In this document: piece by piece, positions 1 through 12,957 of the stretch
Numbering within the stretch: the first letter of the stretch is position 1
How the letters are laid out: each line of letters starts with the position of its first letter
Assembly: GCA_963576475.1 (NCBI GenBank)
Contig: OY754968.1
Span: forward strand, 11,493,607-11,557,606
Length of the DNA: 64,000 bases
Direction: 5' to 3'
Source: Molanna angustata
Taxonomy: Eukaryota > Arthropoda > Insecta > Trichoptera > Molannidae
Position numbers and translations under genes: made by a program
The notes under the pieces: generated by a model
The model's database searches: none
What the model was told of the DNA's origin: nothing
What the model saw: the letters and a program-made list of their open reading frames with translations, nothing else

Positions 1-372
1 TGTCTTATGGTTAATATCATCATATTAATAAACAATTTGATATCATTATATTGATAACCTCAATATATTGATAGTCACAGGAGGGAAGTGACATGCAGGG
101 ACTTTTACAGGCAGGACTAAAAATAGAGGAGGAAGAAGAATAAGAAGATTACCCTATAAGTAATAATAATAATAATGGTGAACACTTCCTTGCACCCTGC
201 GCAAGTGGCGAGTTTATTGCCGTATGGCAATATCTTCCAACTAAACAATAAGTACCTAGGTACATGTTACTAAATCTATGATCGCTAAATTTAGCACATT
301 TTGATAAATCAGAAAGATTATTTTTATTCAGATGATTAGATATCTAGTAGGTAAAGGTGTTTTTAAGAAGTT
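1..372. other. Unassigned AT-rich flank
   Basis: No coding frame or known repeat recognised. The stretch holds a short (TAA)n run near 161-176 and a GTACCTAGGTAC palindrome near 251-262 of the kind scattered through the whole window. Confidence 0.5.
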
Positions 373-559
373 ATTATGTCCTATTCTGATTAGTTTCAGA
401 GTACGAAAACGTCTATAACCAACGGGCGACTTGTGTAAAAGGATTTTATACGCGCGGTGCAACGTAATGAGTCCCGTATAAATGCAGTCAACTTTTTGTC
501 ATTTCTCATATATTAATATTCAGATGGATAAATTTAGACGAATCAGAATAGGACATAAT
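373..559. mobile_element. Small TIR-bounded element (MITE-like)
   Basis: ATTATGTCCTATTCTGATT at 373-391 is matched perfectly, in inverse orientation, at 541-559, giving 19-bp terminal inverted repeats around a 187-bp unit. The interior is relatively GC-rich around 420-475 and has no coding frame. No target-site duplication is obvious and no second copy was found here, so the assignment to a non-autonomous DNA transposon rests on the TIR geometry alone. Confidence 0.45.
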
Positions 560-572
560 ATATAAGTACCTA

Positions 573-748
573 AACTGAAAAAAAATTGTTATAAGTAATA
601 AAAGTTTATCTATTTATGTCAGTACTTACAGTTTGGCTGTGTGCACTAAACATTTAGTTGCACAAAACAAAATGTTTTGTAGTCAGTATAGTTTGGTTAA
701 TTTTAACATGAAACTTTGTTATTATTCACAAAAAAAAATTCAGTGTAC
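573..748. mobile_element. A-tract TIR MITE, copy 1
   Basis: The unit starts with ACTGAAAAAAAATT near 574 and ends with AAAAATTCAGTGTA near 746, an inverted pair. The interior (AGTTTGGCTGTGTGCAC at about 630, then TTTAGTTGCACAAAAC) recurs inverted at 47440-47490, and that copy is also bounded by TTTTTTCAGTGTA. Two loci sharing both interior and ends support a real ~175-bp family. A TA at the outer right edge suggests a TA target, as in Tc1/mariner-derived MITEs, but this is inference. A 62-codon frame inside is regarded as chance. Confidence 0.6.
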
Positions 749-2024
749 CTTCCTGCGTTACCTAAACAACACTACTTGTGCTATAGTTGACAGAAATGTG
801 TTGAAGCAGATTAGACTTTGATTAGACAACGTGTGTCAATGTAGGTTTTCTATTTTGTTTAATGGATAATATGGAGAAAATAATTTAAATACGATATTTT
901 GAATGATAATAGGTAGGTATATTTAATTTTTATATCTCCATGATGCACTTAATATAGATACATGATGAATTAAGTGTATTAACTAAATATATTTAGGTAT
1001 AGGACTCTATAGATATCTATTATGTGCAAAAGATAGTGTGAAAAAAAATTGGCACGAGTATCAATATTAGCGCCCACGATCATAGTATTAAATAATATTT
1101 TTTGAACACAAATAATTTAAGCAGTCATCTTCTGTCATAAGCCAACATTAACGATTTTAATGCTCAAAAATCCTTTGATAAGTTTTCTTTTTAAAATAAA
1201 AAAAATAAACAGCTGTCATCAGTAAATACGAGACGTTATGTATTAAAATATGAGATAAAAGAAATAAATTGTGTCAGAAATTGTTGTGTTTTTTAATGAA
1301 TTACGCATTTTTTGCCACAAAAATTATGAATATGAAAGTCTGGTAATAGACTGGTTAATTTATTATTTGAATTGTTTATACATAATATGTATCTATATAT
1401 CTATGAATTTAATTAGATATATCATTAAAATATTTTACTGGTAATCCCATGTAGTAATTACCAGGGGCGTGCATCGAACCTTCGGACTAGGCAAACCCTG
1501 AAAGATATTGTGAATAAATGTCGAAATTTTTTTAATGTTTTCTTTAGCATCTTTGTTCACTTGAGTGGCCATGGGAATATTTGAAAATTGCATGCAAAAA
1601 TAATATAAATTTACAATAGTGGCCCTCTCAAGCATCGTACCTACATACAGTTAAATTTTTTTTGTAGTATATGTAGTTTCAATAAAACAGACAAAATATT
1701 TGGACTTGAATTTCTTAACTTATCTAATATTCATAGGCAATCCAAGATTTTCGGCTTCCATAACAATCCCGCTACTGGTAATTACCTGCTAATTTATTTA
1801 TTAACGTTGAGTTCAAAGCTATCAAGGCAATCTCTTTCTATCGCCCTAAGCAACGTTATGTCTAAAGTAAGTAGGTATATGCGTTTCTTAAACAACAAAA
1901 TAAGATGAAAAAACACGATTACCTGCAATGTTAACAGTCTGATGATAGCAACAATATTTAAAAAAAAAATTAAATTCGATTTAATTGTTTTTTTGAGTTC
2001 AAATGCACCTACCTAAGTATCTAT
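749..2024. other. Unassigned AT-rich stretch
   Basis: No gene recognised. Around 1460-1500 and 1775-1790 there are short GC-richer snippets with a tRNA B-box-like GGTTCGATGC on the minus strand (about 1473-1482). This may be a decayed SINE head, too short to annotate as one. Confidence 0.4.
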
Positions 2025-2152
2025 GGGGGCATGTCTAGTCCAACCGGCGAAATCAAAACCCTCACTATTACCCATATCATGGATATAATTACTATCCATG
2101 ATATGGGTAATCACGAGGGTTTTAATTTCGCCGGTTGGACCAGACTTGCCCC
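2025..2152. mobile_element. Foldback MITE family F1, copy 1 (short form)
   Basis: Almost perfect palindrome. The left arm runs from GGGGGCATGTCTAGTCC through CCCATATCATGGATA; the right arm mirrors it and ends in GGACCAGACTTGCCCC. The loop is only a few bases (around TAATTAC). Two longer copies at 37181-37366 and 62911-63110 share the arms AAGTCTGGT and CGGCGAAATCAAAACCCTC but carry a ~60-bp central segment absent here. A transcript would form a ~60-bp hairpin. Confidence 0.75.
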
Positions 2153-2269
2153 TTTTGTCTTTTTAATTTGCTTGCTTGCTTCACATTTTTTTATTGACTT
2201 TATTGAACGTGTTTCATAATATAGTTACCTACTATTATATGTAGGTAGGTAAGTTACTCTGTTTTAAAT

Positions 2270-2562
2270 TGTATGTTTTTCCATTTTACTGGGTTTATTA
2301 TTGTTTTATTTTCTTCTTTTCTTTCTTCTTTCCCCTTAGCGCTTTTGTCCCGTTTCTTGATCATCATCTTGATGGTTTCATGATCTTGGAATTGGCGAGT
2401 CTGGTTATTACATTGAAGCGACTGCCATCTGACCTTCGTTACCCTTAGAAAGGGGAACCAGGCAAATTGGATCATGGCTACACATACCTAACTAGTGATA
2501 TAAATCCGCACATAGATTTATTGAAAATCCAGAGGTGCGTGCCCCGCCCGGACTCGAACCAT
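2270..2562 (-). mobile_element. tRNA-derived SINE, 5'-truncated, minus strand
   Basis: Read on the minus strand it opens with GGTTCGAGTCC (2550-2560), a good RNA polymerase III B box, followed by GGGCGGGGCACGCACCTC. A ~250-bp body follows, then a purine-rich tail (AAGAAAGAAAAGAAGAAAA, about 2308-2326). The A-box half of the tRNA head is missing. B box plus A-rich tail is the standard SINE arrangement. A 73-codon minus frame inside it is not a gene. Confidence 0.5.
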
Positions 2563-2767
2563 CGATGTTATATAATAGTTATTTCATACACTGAGAAAAC
2601 TGATATTCATAAATAACGTGAATTCAGCTTAAAGTATGGTGAATTTACCATAAGTACGGAGCATAGTGATATCATCAAAATCAAGATGATAATACGATTT
2701 ATGATGATAACGGCATATTAGATATGATTATGTTTCCTACTATTTATGTTTGCTTTCATCATATCTC

Positions 2768-3063
2768 CTATGACGTCTTATTATATTTCCTACTATTTTT
2801 CGGTGACGTTCTCTTATCTGCAGTGACGTCCTATTATTATAGATGACTTCCTCATATCTCTTGTGATGTCTTATTATATTTCCTACTATTTTTCGGTGAC
2901 GTTCTCTTATCTACAGTGACGTCCTATTATTATAGATGACTTCCTCATATCTCTTGTGATGTCTTATTATATTTCCTACTATTTTTCGGTGACGTTCTAT
3001 TATCTACAGTGACGTCCTATTATTATAGATGACTTCCTCACATCTCTTGTGATGTCTTATTAT
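2768..3063. repeat. 93-bp higher-order tandem repeat, about 3 units
   Basis: CGGTGACGTTCT recurs at 2801, 2894 and 2987, an exact 93-bp period. Each unit is built from three 20-bp subunits starting GACGTT, GACGTC and GACTTC, plus one 33-bp subunit starting GATGTC and ending TTTTTCGGT. Units differ by single bases. A further partial unit lies at 3569-3612, next to the second hairpin module, suggesting that repeat and hairpins were duplicated together. Confidence 0.85.
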
Positions 3064-3071
3064 AAAAAAAT

Positions 3072-3256
3072 ATTAAAATTACAATATAACTTTATTTATT
3101 TCCACTTATTTATCTTTATTCCACAACAAGTTTCAAGAACTACCGTTCTCTTCTTCAGGTGGGTTTAGACTGAAAAAGAGAACGGTAGTTCTTGAAACTA
3201 GTTGTGGAATAAAAGTAAGCAACTGGAAGTAAACAAAGTTATATTGTTATTTTAAT
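3072..3256. repeat. Hairpin A, copy 1
   Basis: Arms at 3072-3150 and 3178-3256 are inverted complements over almost 80 bp, with the core ACTAGTTGTGGAAT opposite ATTCCACAACAAGT and CCGTTCTC opposite GAGAACGG. The loop (3151-3177) reads TTCTTCAGGTGGG and so on. A transcript of either strand would form long dsRNA. No coding content. Confidence 0.85.
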
Positions 3257-3476
3257 TGAATAAATAAATAATTTTGTATTTTTCCACAATATTTTTATAT
3301 TAACGACCAAACGTTTTCGCCAAGGTGACTTGGCATTTTCAAGGTCCAAACGAAACTTTCGTTTCGTTTACGAAAGTTTCGTTTGAACCTTGAAAATGTC
3401 AAGTCACCTTGGCGAAAACGTTCGGTCGTTAATTTAAAAAATATTGTGGAAAAATACAAAGTTATTTATTTTTTCA
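3257..3476. repeat. Hairpin B, copy 1
   Basis: Arms at 3257-3362 and 3370-3476 pair over about 100 bp, including AACGACCAAACGTTTTCGCC opposite GGCGAAAACGTTCGGTCGTT. The tight apex is TTCGTTT. It abuts hairpin A directly, so a single transcript would carry two stem-loops in series. A diverged fragment of one arm (CTCGGCAAAATCGTTTGGTC) sits far away at about 52996-53015. Confidence 0.85.
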
Positions 3477-3617
3477 TTTAAAATGGATTTCCACTCTGTA
3501 AACACAATAACTCTAGAATCATGTTATTTTTGATATTTTTTTAATATGAATTTCCACAATGTCCACAAATTTCGATGACTTCCTCATATATCCAATGACG
3601 TCCTATTATAAAAAAAT

Positions 3618-4010
3618 ATTAAAACAACAATATAACCCTGTCCACCTCCACCCACCTATTCCCACTACACAACCAGTTTCAAGAACCACCGCTCTCTTCT
3701 TCAGGTGGGTTTAAACTGAAAAAGAGAACGGTAGTTCCCGAAACTAGTTGTGGAACAAAAACAAGTAAGTGGAAACAAACAAAGCCACATTGCTATTTTA
3801 ATTGAACAAATAAACAATCTTGCACTCTCCCGCAACATTCCTCACATCAACGACCGAACGCCCTCCCCAAGGCGAACTTTCGTTTTTCGTTTCGTTTACG
3901 AAAGTCTCGTTTGAACCCCGAAAACGCCAAGTCACCCCGGCGAAAACGTTCGGTCGCTAATACAAAAATCACTGCGCAAAAACACAAAGTCAATTATTCA
4001 TTCATTTAAA
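3618..4010. repeat. Second double-hairpin module (A'-B'), T-to-C hypermutated copy
   Basis: Colinear with 3072-3480 but changed almost only by T-to-C. For example ACTTTATTTATTTCC has become ACCCTGTCCACCTCC, and GTTATATTGTTAT has become GCCACATTGCTAT. By eye there are about fifty T-to-C against roughly two C-to-T and three A-to-G, plus a 26-bp deletion in the left B arm. The A loop (TTCTTCAGGTGGGTTTA) and the flank after about 4010 show essentially no T-to-C. Because both arms of copy 1 agree with each other at these sites, the T state looks ancestral. Confidence 0.8.
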
Positions 4011-4841
4011 ATGGATTTCCACTATGTAAACACAAAAACTCTAGAATCATGTTATTTTAATATTTTTTTAAAATGAATTTCCACAATGTAAACGCCTCCT
4101 AAAAATAAAACACAATCTCAACATTCTGGCCTGTGTCTGTCCGTCACTGAAGTTTTGTAGCGAGACTGCGAGACCGAGTCGACAACCACCCTGCACCATG
4201 CCGAACAAATGAATGACTGATTGAATGAACGATGAGCAAATGAGAATATTGTGTGGTGCGCTGTCATCATATTTTTGTAGGAAGCACACAAAATGATATG
4301 ATTCCTCTTACATGAGATTCTGTAAACGTATTACAGTAGAATTCACTCAAAATAGTATGATTTAATATTAAAATTTGATGCTTACTCTGAAAATAAGACG
4401 ATTCTGTAATCGTATTTAGTATGTTTCACATAAAATAATATGACTGTAGTATAAATTAATGTTCCATACCTTAAAAAGTTTCACATAATTTTATCACACT
4501 AAATTAGGGGACTTCATCGTATTTTCAGTGATACTTCTTCATAATAAACTGTGAAATCTTTATAAATACGGTGACTCGTCACTGTTTTTTATGATTATAT
4601 CTTATTTATGAATATCACGTAAATTTATAGGACAGTGGACTATTATTTAATGTGATCAATTTTTAAGATGATGAGCATCATAATTCTTCGTTATTTACTC
4701 AAATAATTCGATTCCATCTTACACATTTCAATGATAGCGTAATATTAAATGATTATTTCATTATTTTAGGTGACCGCACCTATTTTATACTTACGTCATG
4801 ATATTTTTAGATTACACCAAATTGACATTTTTTTCAGTGTA

Positions 4842-5663
4842 GTTTATCTAATTGTAGTTGCAAAGAAGAGCTAAGAAGTGAAGAAAATGGGCAGATTGAT
4901 ATGACAGGCCACGATTCGTCAGGAAAGTGCATAGTTAAATTAAAAAAATTAAAAATTAAATTGTACCTAAAGATATTTGAAATCTATGCTGAAAAGGTTC
5001 TGTTAATAGTAGGTCCCTACCAACATGAATTATAAGTCTGATATAAGTTTTATGTTGGAAACTAAAAAAAATAATGCAAGATTAAGTAAATAGTTGACTT
5101 TTTCTCTTCAGTGATTCCCATGACATTGAATTGTAAAAATATTTCTCTTATTTCCTTGACCTCAATGACAGCGTTGAGGAGAGCTCCAAAGGCAGACTAA
5201 GCCGAGTTAGAGATCAAATATAGTGAGAGACGAGCCGAGTTTTTGAAGGTAATATTATGTGTATACATGCCGTCACACGTCGGGGGTTCCCTTTTTCTTA
5301 TTTGAACGCATTATTCTCAGATTTCAGCCACTTAAAGTTTTTGGAGTGTTGCCAACAAATATGTAAATGCATGACAGTTCACATTTCCATGCCATCGACC
5401 AGATATTTGATGCGTCTAATAAAATATTGCCACACGGAATTAATAAACGCAATTCATTAAATTCATAATGATTTGTTTACTCTAAAATTAAAGCTTTTTC
5501 AATTATCACGTGACTGACTGATCAAAACAAGTAGATATTGGTATTTGTACCTAAAAGTATGTGTCTACCTACTTCTATTTTTCCCAGTACCTACTATTTA
5601 AATATTGGTTTGTTTTATTCATAATAATTATGAAAGGTTTGTAGTGCTGTAGAAATTTGACCA
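4842..5663. other. Unassigned AT-rich stretch
   Basis: No gene recognised. A 67-codon plus frame at 5257-5460 has no recognisable motif and is treated as chance. Confidence 0.4.
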
Positions 5664-5930
5664 CTAAGAAGAGTATGTAATAGAATAAAAAATGAGGACA
5701 TAAGGAGAGAATGCAAGATAAAGAAGGATGGAGTGAATAGCAGGGGTCGCCCCAGAAAGGGATGGCATGACCATGTGTTCAAGCTTGAATACCTATCACA
5801 ATCGACGAGCATTTATGAGACGATGCATGGATGTAAAGGAAGCCAGGAATGTGTGCAAAAATAGAGGAGTATGGCGCTCGGATCTCTCTGCTTACACCGT
5901 AATGGACATAGCGTGATAAATAATAATAAA
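5664..5930 (+). pseudogene. LINE reverse-transcriptase C-terminus, internally deleted
   Basis: A plus frame from 5664 to the stop at 5862-5864 reads LRRVCNRIKNEDIRRECK, then a jump, then SRGRPRKGWHDHVF. These are the C-terminal blocks of the reverse transcriptase whose longer copy lies antisense at 20173-20895. In the longer copy about 30 residues (the FGHMGRM block) separate the two segments, so this copy has an internal deletion. The following ~65 bp are its 3' UTR (GGATCTCTCTGCTTAC...GGACATAGCGTGAT). Dead 5'-truncated fragment; clade not certain. Confidence 0.7.
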
Positions 5931-6328
5931 TTTGGATTATTTTTATAGCGCCGTTTTTGTGATAACCTCACCTCAAGGGCGCTTTGAATATATTAGGGGT
6001 TATTGTAAGACTCGCGGAAGAAGTGAGTTTTTAGGTGTTTCCTGAATAGTGCTAAGTTGTCGATTTGCCTCAGTTCAGGTGGTAGTTTATTCCACGAGGC
6101 TGGTCCGGCCACAGCAAAAGCACGATCACCGAAAGATGAAGTGTTGACTCTATTTATTTCAGTCAACTTGCCAGTCACAGATGTGGTGGCTGACCGAAGT
6201 GTTTGTTGTCGCTCGTTTACGGTGAGAGGGATGCAGAAGTCTGAAAGATACGTGGGAGCCATGCCATGGATCGCTTTGAAAGTGTGTATGTTTGTGATGG
6301 TGTGTATGTTTGTAACAGTGTATAACAA
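5931..6328 (-). pseudogene. CR1/L2-like LINE 3' end, minus strand
   Basis: The minus frame ending at 5993 encodes FKAIHGMAPTYLSDFC, then a GDRAFAVAGPASWNKLPPEL block, and ends LFRKHLKTHFFRE. This order (YLSD, then GDRAFxVAxPxxWNxLP, then FKxxLKTxxF) is the usual extreme C-terminus of CR1/L2/Rex-type non-LTR reverse transcriptases. The 3' UTR continues to about 5931 and ends in a (TTA)n-like tail. Only about 110 codons remain. Confidence 0.75.
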
Positions 6329-6339
6329 TATTATCTACC

Positions 6340-7940
6340 AAAAATCACTATTCATAATAACATATTATATAAGACAATAATGCTATATTATGGTGAATTA
6401 TGTGTGATATTGTTTCCAAAGTTTCCAATGTAGCCCAATAAGGGTATTATTTATAACTAAAATAGCACAAATCAAGGAATAACTTATTAGTTTAATGATT
6501 GTAACTATGTATGTATACCTGGTATAGAAAAACGAATACATAATTACATATGTCTCAGTACCTATTGGGTATGCAAGTTCATATTATATGTAGTTTGGTA
6601 GGTTATTACCAACATCAAACTTAAGTTTATTTTCGAAGAAAGATTGATATACATGGGTTAGTTGTATTGTAAATTACTTACCTAATAATAAAATAGACAC
6701 ATCTATAAAATTTCTTCAGATAGTAAAACACTGATGTTACAATTATTTATGTAGTTATGTGCAAAATTATCTTTATGTTCCACTATAGGTTATGTTTCGT
6801 ACACGTCACCTATTATGGATCCTTAAGTTAGGTACCTACATAAATATAAAATATACAGTTGATCCTTGCATGAGTTGAAACGAACTATGGTGGGTATATG
6901 TATGAAGGTACAATGTATATTAAGAAGAGAGATGGCGGGCATTTATTTTGAAATAAGCTAACATCTGCACATGTTGACAATAGGTGAATATTTATTTATT
7001 TAAATCATCATGTCCCTAACAAGACACGGTGACAAATTTCTTACCATTGCAATATATCCTCAGCGTTTCGGTCTGTAGATATACCTCCTAATGCATATAC
7101 CTAGGTATATTTATCTATATCTACATAAGTTTCGTTAGTATTTTTGTTTTTAATTATGTCATTTTGGTTAACTACATAGGTATGTTTTCCATGTCTTTGT
7201 TCACAATATAAATCTGTTATAAAAAAACAACAGACATTCTTGCTAAGAAAAATCTTTACTAATTAACAAACTCATACTTTGTATCGCATTTGTTTGAATG
7301 TTGAAATAATAAGTAGGTTATTAATAAACCCCAGACAAAAGAAATATATAGGTAGGACTGAAGTTTAAATGGAACGAGACATTAGAAAAAGTGATAAAAT
7401 TAGATATCTAAATAAAATATCGAAAGATGAGAATATTACGATAATTATTAGCTTTTGAGAAATAAATGTATGAGGAAAATCAACAGATATATGTAAGTAT
7501 TATGTCAGTAAAATAATAGATATGTGCAGTGTTTGGATCTCTCTGCTTATCTAGAAAGAAAAGAACAGAAAAGAGGCTAAGAGATAGCGCAATGAGATAA
7601 TTATTAACATATTGAGCCATACTTTGTTGCTCAGTTAAATATATTTTTGGCTGTAAGCCACAGGTTCCTGTTTTGAATCCTGAATCCCGATATAGTTGCA
7701 GTTTTTCATTTAGATTTCAGTGTGGATTTCTGACGTAATCAGTACCATTATTACCTACGCCACTAATTTGGCAACTTGTAATTAAAGATGACATTATTTT
7801 GGAATGGTAATTTCTCTAGATACCTTAAGGTGTTTAAATTCTACGTTAAGAAATATTAGGTCTATATATAATACCTATTAGTATTATTTAAATAATTTTT
7901 TCCATTGAGTTTATTTTTGACTTGTTTTTATGATATTAAA
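6340..7940. other. Unassigned AT-rich stretch
   Basis: No gene recognised. The sequence holds scattered TAGGTA blocks. A short piece at 7530-7600 (GGATCTCTCTGCTTATC) resembles the LINE 3' UTR seen at 5880-5900 and may be a decayed fragment. Confidence 0.4.
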
Positions 7941-7944
7941 TTTG

Positions 7945-8100
7945 ATGTGTGTTAGCATAGCGGTTAGTACACTGGTTTAGTGGTTACGACCGATTTCGTT
8001 CACCTATAGAGAGTGCAATCATTTATAAGTACTTGTGCTATCTATGGGTGAAGTTTATTTTCATATTTCTTGAATTATCATTTACTTATTGCATAAGTAC
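7945..8100 (+). mobile_element. SINE family A, plus strand, head partly deleted
   Basis: The start TGTTAGCATAGCGGTTAGTA matches a tRNA A-box half. It jumps to ACGACCGATTTCGTTCACCT, the junction between tRNA head and body seen in the antisense copies at 22975 and 56590. The B box is missing. The body (ACTTGTGCTATCTATGGGTG) is diverged. Annotated by similarity within the window. Confidence 0.5.
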
Positions 8101-9890
8101 AATCGATGGACATCTTTCTGAAAAAGAAATGACTATTATATTAAGCAAAAAGCGCCAGGTGCTAACAAAGATCGTAAATAAACATCAGTAGGTACCTACC
8201 TACCTAAGTTTTCCAATTAAATATCATATTGATGACTACCAAAGAAAGGATGGCAAGAGCCGCTATAGGAAACGATGCCATATGCTAGGTACGTGATCGA
8301 TGATTTAAAATAAGGAAATGCAATCAGATGAAATAACTCACCAAAATGTACATGTGACATAATGACTCGCATTTGAGTGGAACGTGTTATCGGTCAGTTA
8401 TTATAGTAAATTTTGGACATGGGATGAAACCTACATACAAATTAAACAAATAGGTAGGTACCTACATCAAATTTCTTAGGTACCTACCTACTTATTATAG
8501 GTATAGTTACATATGTCAACACGATAACATAAACTGTATATAAATAATTATATATGAACTTTAAATAAATACATGCCTTAAATTTAATGTTTCAAAGTAG
8601 GTAGGTAGGTACATACATACCAACCTACCAGTTATTATTCATTTGTTGAAACTTAATTTATATAAATCGTAACTTTATATCCATATTTTAGCAATTCCAT
8701 AGAAATGGAGTTTATACATAGATTTTTACTATAATACCTATACCTACCTACTATAGATGTCGTAGTTAGGAAATTTCGTATGAATCGAAGTGAGGCATTT
8801 TTCCGAGGGATTTTTGATATTTTGGTTGGCAATTAAGATGAACACAAAAGAAACTAGGTAGGTAGGTAGGTACCTACTCACTTAAATTTGAAAAAAATCA
8901 ATGTTATTGGAAGGGATAAAGTATTTTGAAATATCTTTGCAATCAAAATTGCTTTACACCACTAGCAAAACTTAGCATTTGCATTTTCGCTTGCATTTTT
9001 TATAGGTACCTACGGTTACAATTTTTTAATGAATGAATGAATGAACGAATGAATAGTAGGTATATTTCCAACATTTTAAATAAATTATTACAAAGGAACA
9101 AAAATACAATTTTATTTTTTAGTTTCTACCTTATTACAATTTTACAATTATTATTTTTTTTTCCACATATTGGAAATTTTACTGCCTCGCTAGACATAGT
9201 CTGTTCTGAGGCAGTAGATACTAGTTTTGAATTGCTATGGCTACTCTGCGATCATATGATTTGTTTTCTTTTCTTTTTTGTTATACATAGGTACTCCATT
9301 CACTTAGAACATCGACAACCGGGATAAAAAAACCTCTATCTCAATAAATCTAAGAGTACCGAGGCAGATCCTTCTCGTCCAATCTGCTTCAGCCAACGAG
9401 TAACGAGGTCTCTGAAATTTTTCCCATCATGCGATATGTTTTGTTCAATATCCATCATTATTTTATTACAAAGTCTTATAATATATAGGTACCTACTTAT
9501 TATATAGATAGATTTTTAATATAGAGATTATGAAGATATCGTTTCGTTGGTACCTACCCTTGATGACGATTTTTCGTATGAAGAGGTCAAAATGAGATAC
9601 TTACCTAATTACGTAAAAGTCGATTCGAAAGTTGATACTTATGTTCTTAGTATCTATGCAAAGTAATGCAAGTCTTAATTTTAGGATGTAGGTACCAGCA
9701 TTCAACGGAATTGGATAATTATTCATATTTTGTACGAGTGCTGGGCGCGTGGGTGTGGTAGGAATGCTACGCTGTTTCATATGAAAATCTGAAGAGAAAA
9801 TGATCTGGTTAACCCCACCACACGTCCCACGACGTATCCCAATGTTCCTTCACATACAATATTTCTATTATTAATCTCCACTCATAACTG
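8101..9890. other. Unassigned AT-rich stretch rich in TAGGTA/TACCTA
   Basis: No gene recognised. TAGGTAGGTACCTAC-type palindromic clusters occur near 8450-8490, 8600-8630 and 8855-8875. A 96-codon plus frame (9037-9327) begins in an AATG repeat and is mostly low-complexity and hydrophobic; I do not regard it as a gene. Confidence 0.4.
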
Positions 9891-10262
9891 GCCGAGAGAT
9901 ATGATGTATGCCCGTTTGCCATACGCCGTAGTTCCCATCGCACTCGCACCAACCATATCGTATCGCATCAGAGAGTGACGCAGCGTTCAATTAAAGAGGC
10001 GGGTTATGTTCCGCGTCTTGAAAGGGTTATGAGTTATGATGATATGAATGAATATAGATATGGTTATGAATATGTATTGGTCTCCGCCGGGATTGGTGGA
10101 GGCGAGGTTAGGCTCCGCCCCTCCAGGTGAGCGGTATGATGATGCGATGTGTGTTTCATGTAGGTAGAATGCAGGCGCTATTATATATTGTGAGGTCGCT
10201 TACGGCCGCGGCCTCATCTGCATTCGGGAAGGGTGGCGGGTGTGGTGCAGGAACAGGTAACT
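9891..10262. other. GC-richer island, possible conserved non-coding or promoter DNA
   Basis: A unique, repeat-free patch of clearly higher GC than its surroundings, with GGCCGAGAGATATGATG, CGCAGCGTTCAATTAAAGAG, GGCGGGTTATG and CCGCCCCTCCAGGTGAGC. The CAG|GTGAGC and CAG|GTAAC junctions look like 5' splice sites on the plus strand (near 10121 and 10255). A 92-codon plus frame (10127-10405) crosses it but has no recognisable domain. It could be a non-coding first exon, a promoter or a conserved enhancer. Confidence 0.3.
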
Positions 10263-10405
10263 TTATTTTAACTTTTGCTGTCTCGAATCTCGGTAGGAAA
10301 ACCTCACCACATTGTGAAATCATTTATTGGTGTGTTGTACCTAATCTGCTATCTTTTTACCTGTTATCATTTTCGATTTTTATAAATGAGGTCTCATCAT
10401 TTTAG

Positions 10406-12957
<2,552 letters not shown>

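Larger units (their letters stand above)
2587..4841. mobile_element. Composite TIR element carrying two double-hairpin modules
   Basis: The left edge reads TACACTGAGAAAAC (2587-2600) and the right edge ATTTTTTTCAGTGTA (to 4841), an inverted pair. TA at both extremes would fit a TA target site. Subterminal matching exists: TGATATTCATAAATAACGTG near the left end is mirrored near 4607-4625. Inside are a 93-bp tandem array (2768-3063), hairpins A and B (3072-3476), a second diverged A'-B' copy (3618-4010) and AT-rich sequence. No transposase frame is visible, so this would be non-autonomous. The ends resemble those of the small A-tract MITEs at 573, 47404 and 50928. Whether the whole span moved as one unit is an inference. 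Confidence 0.45.
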
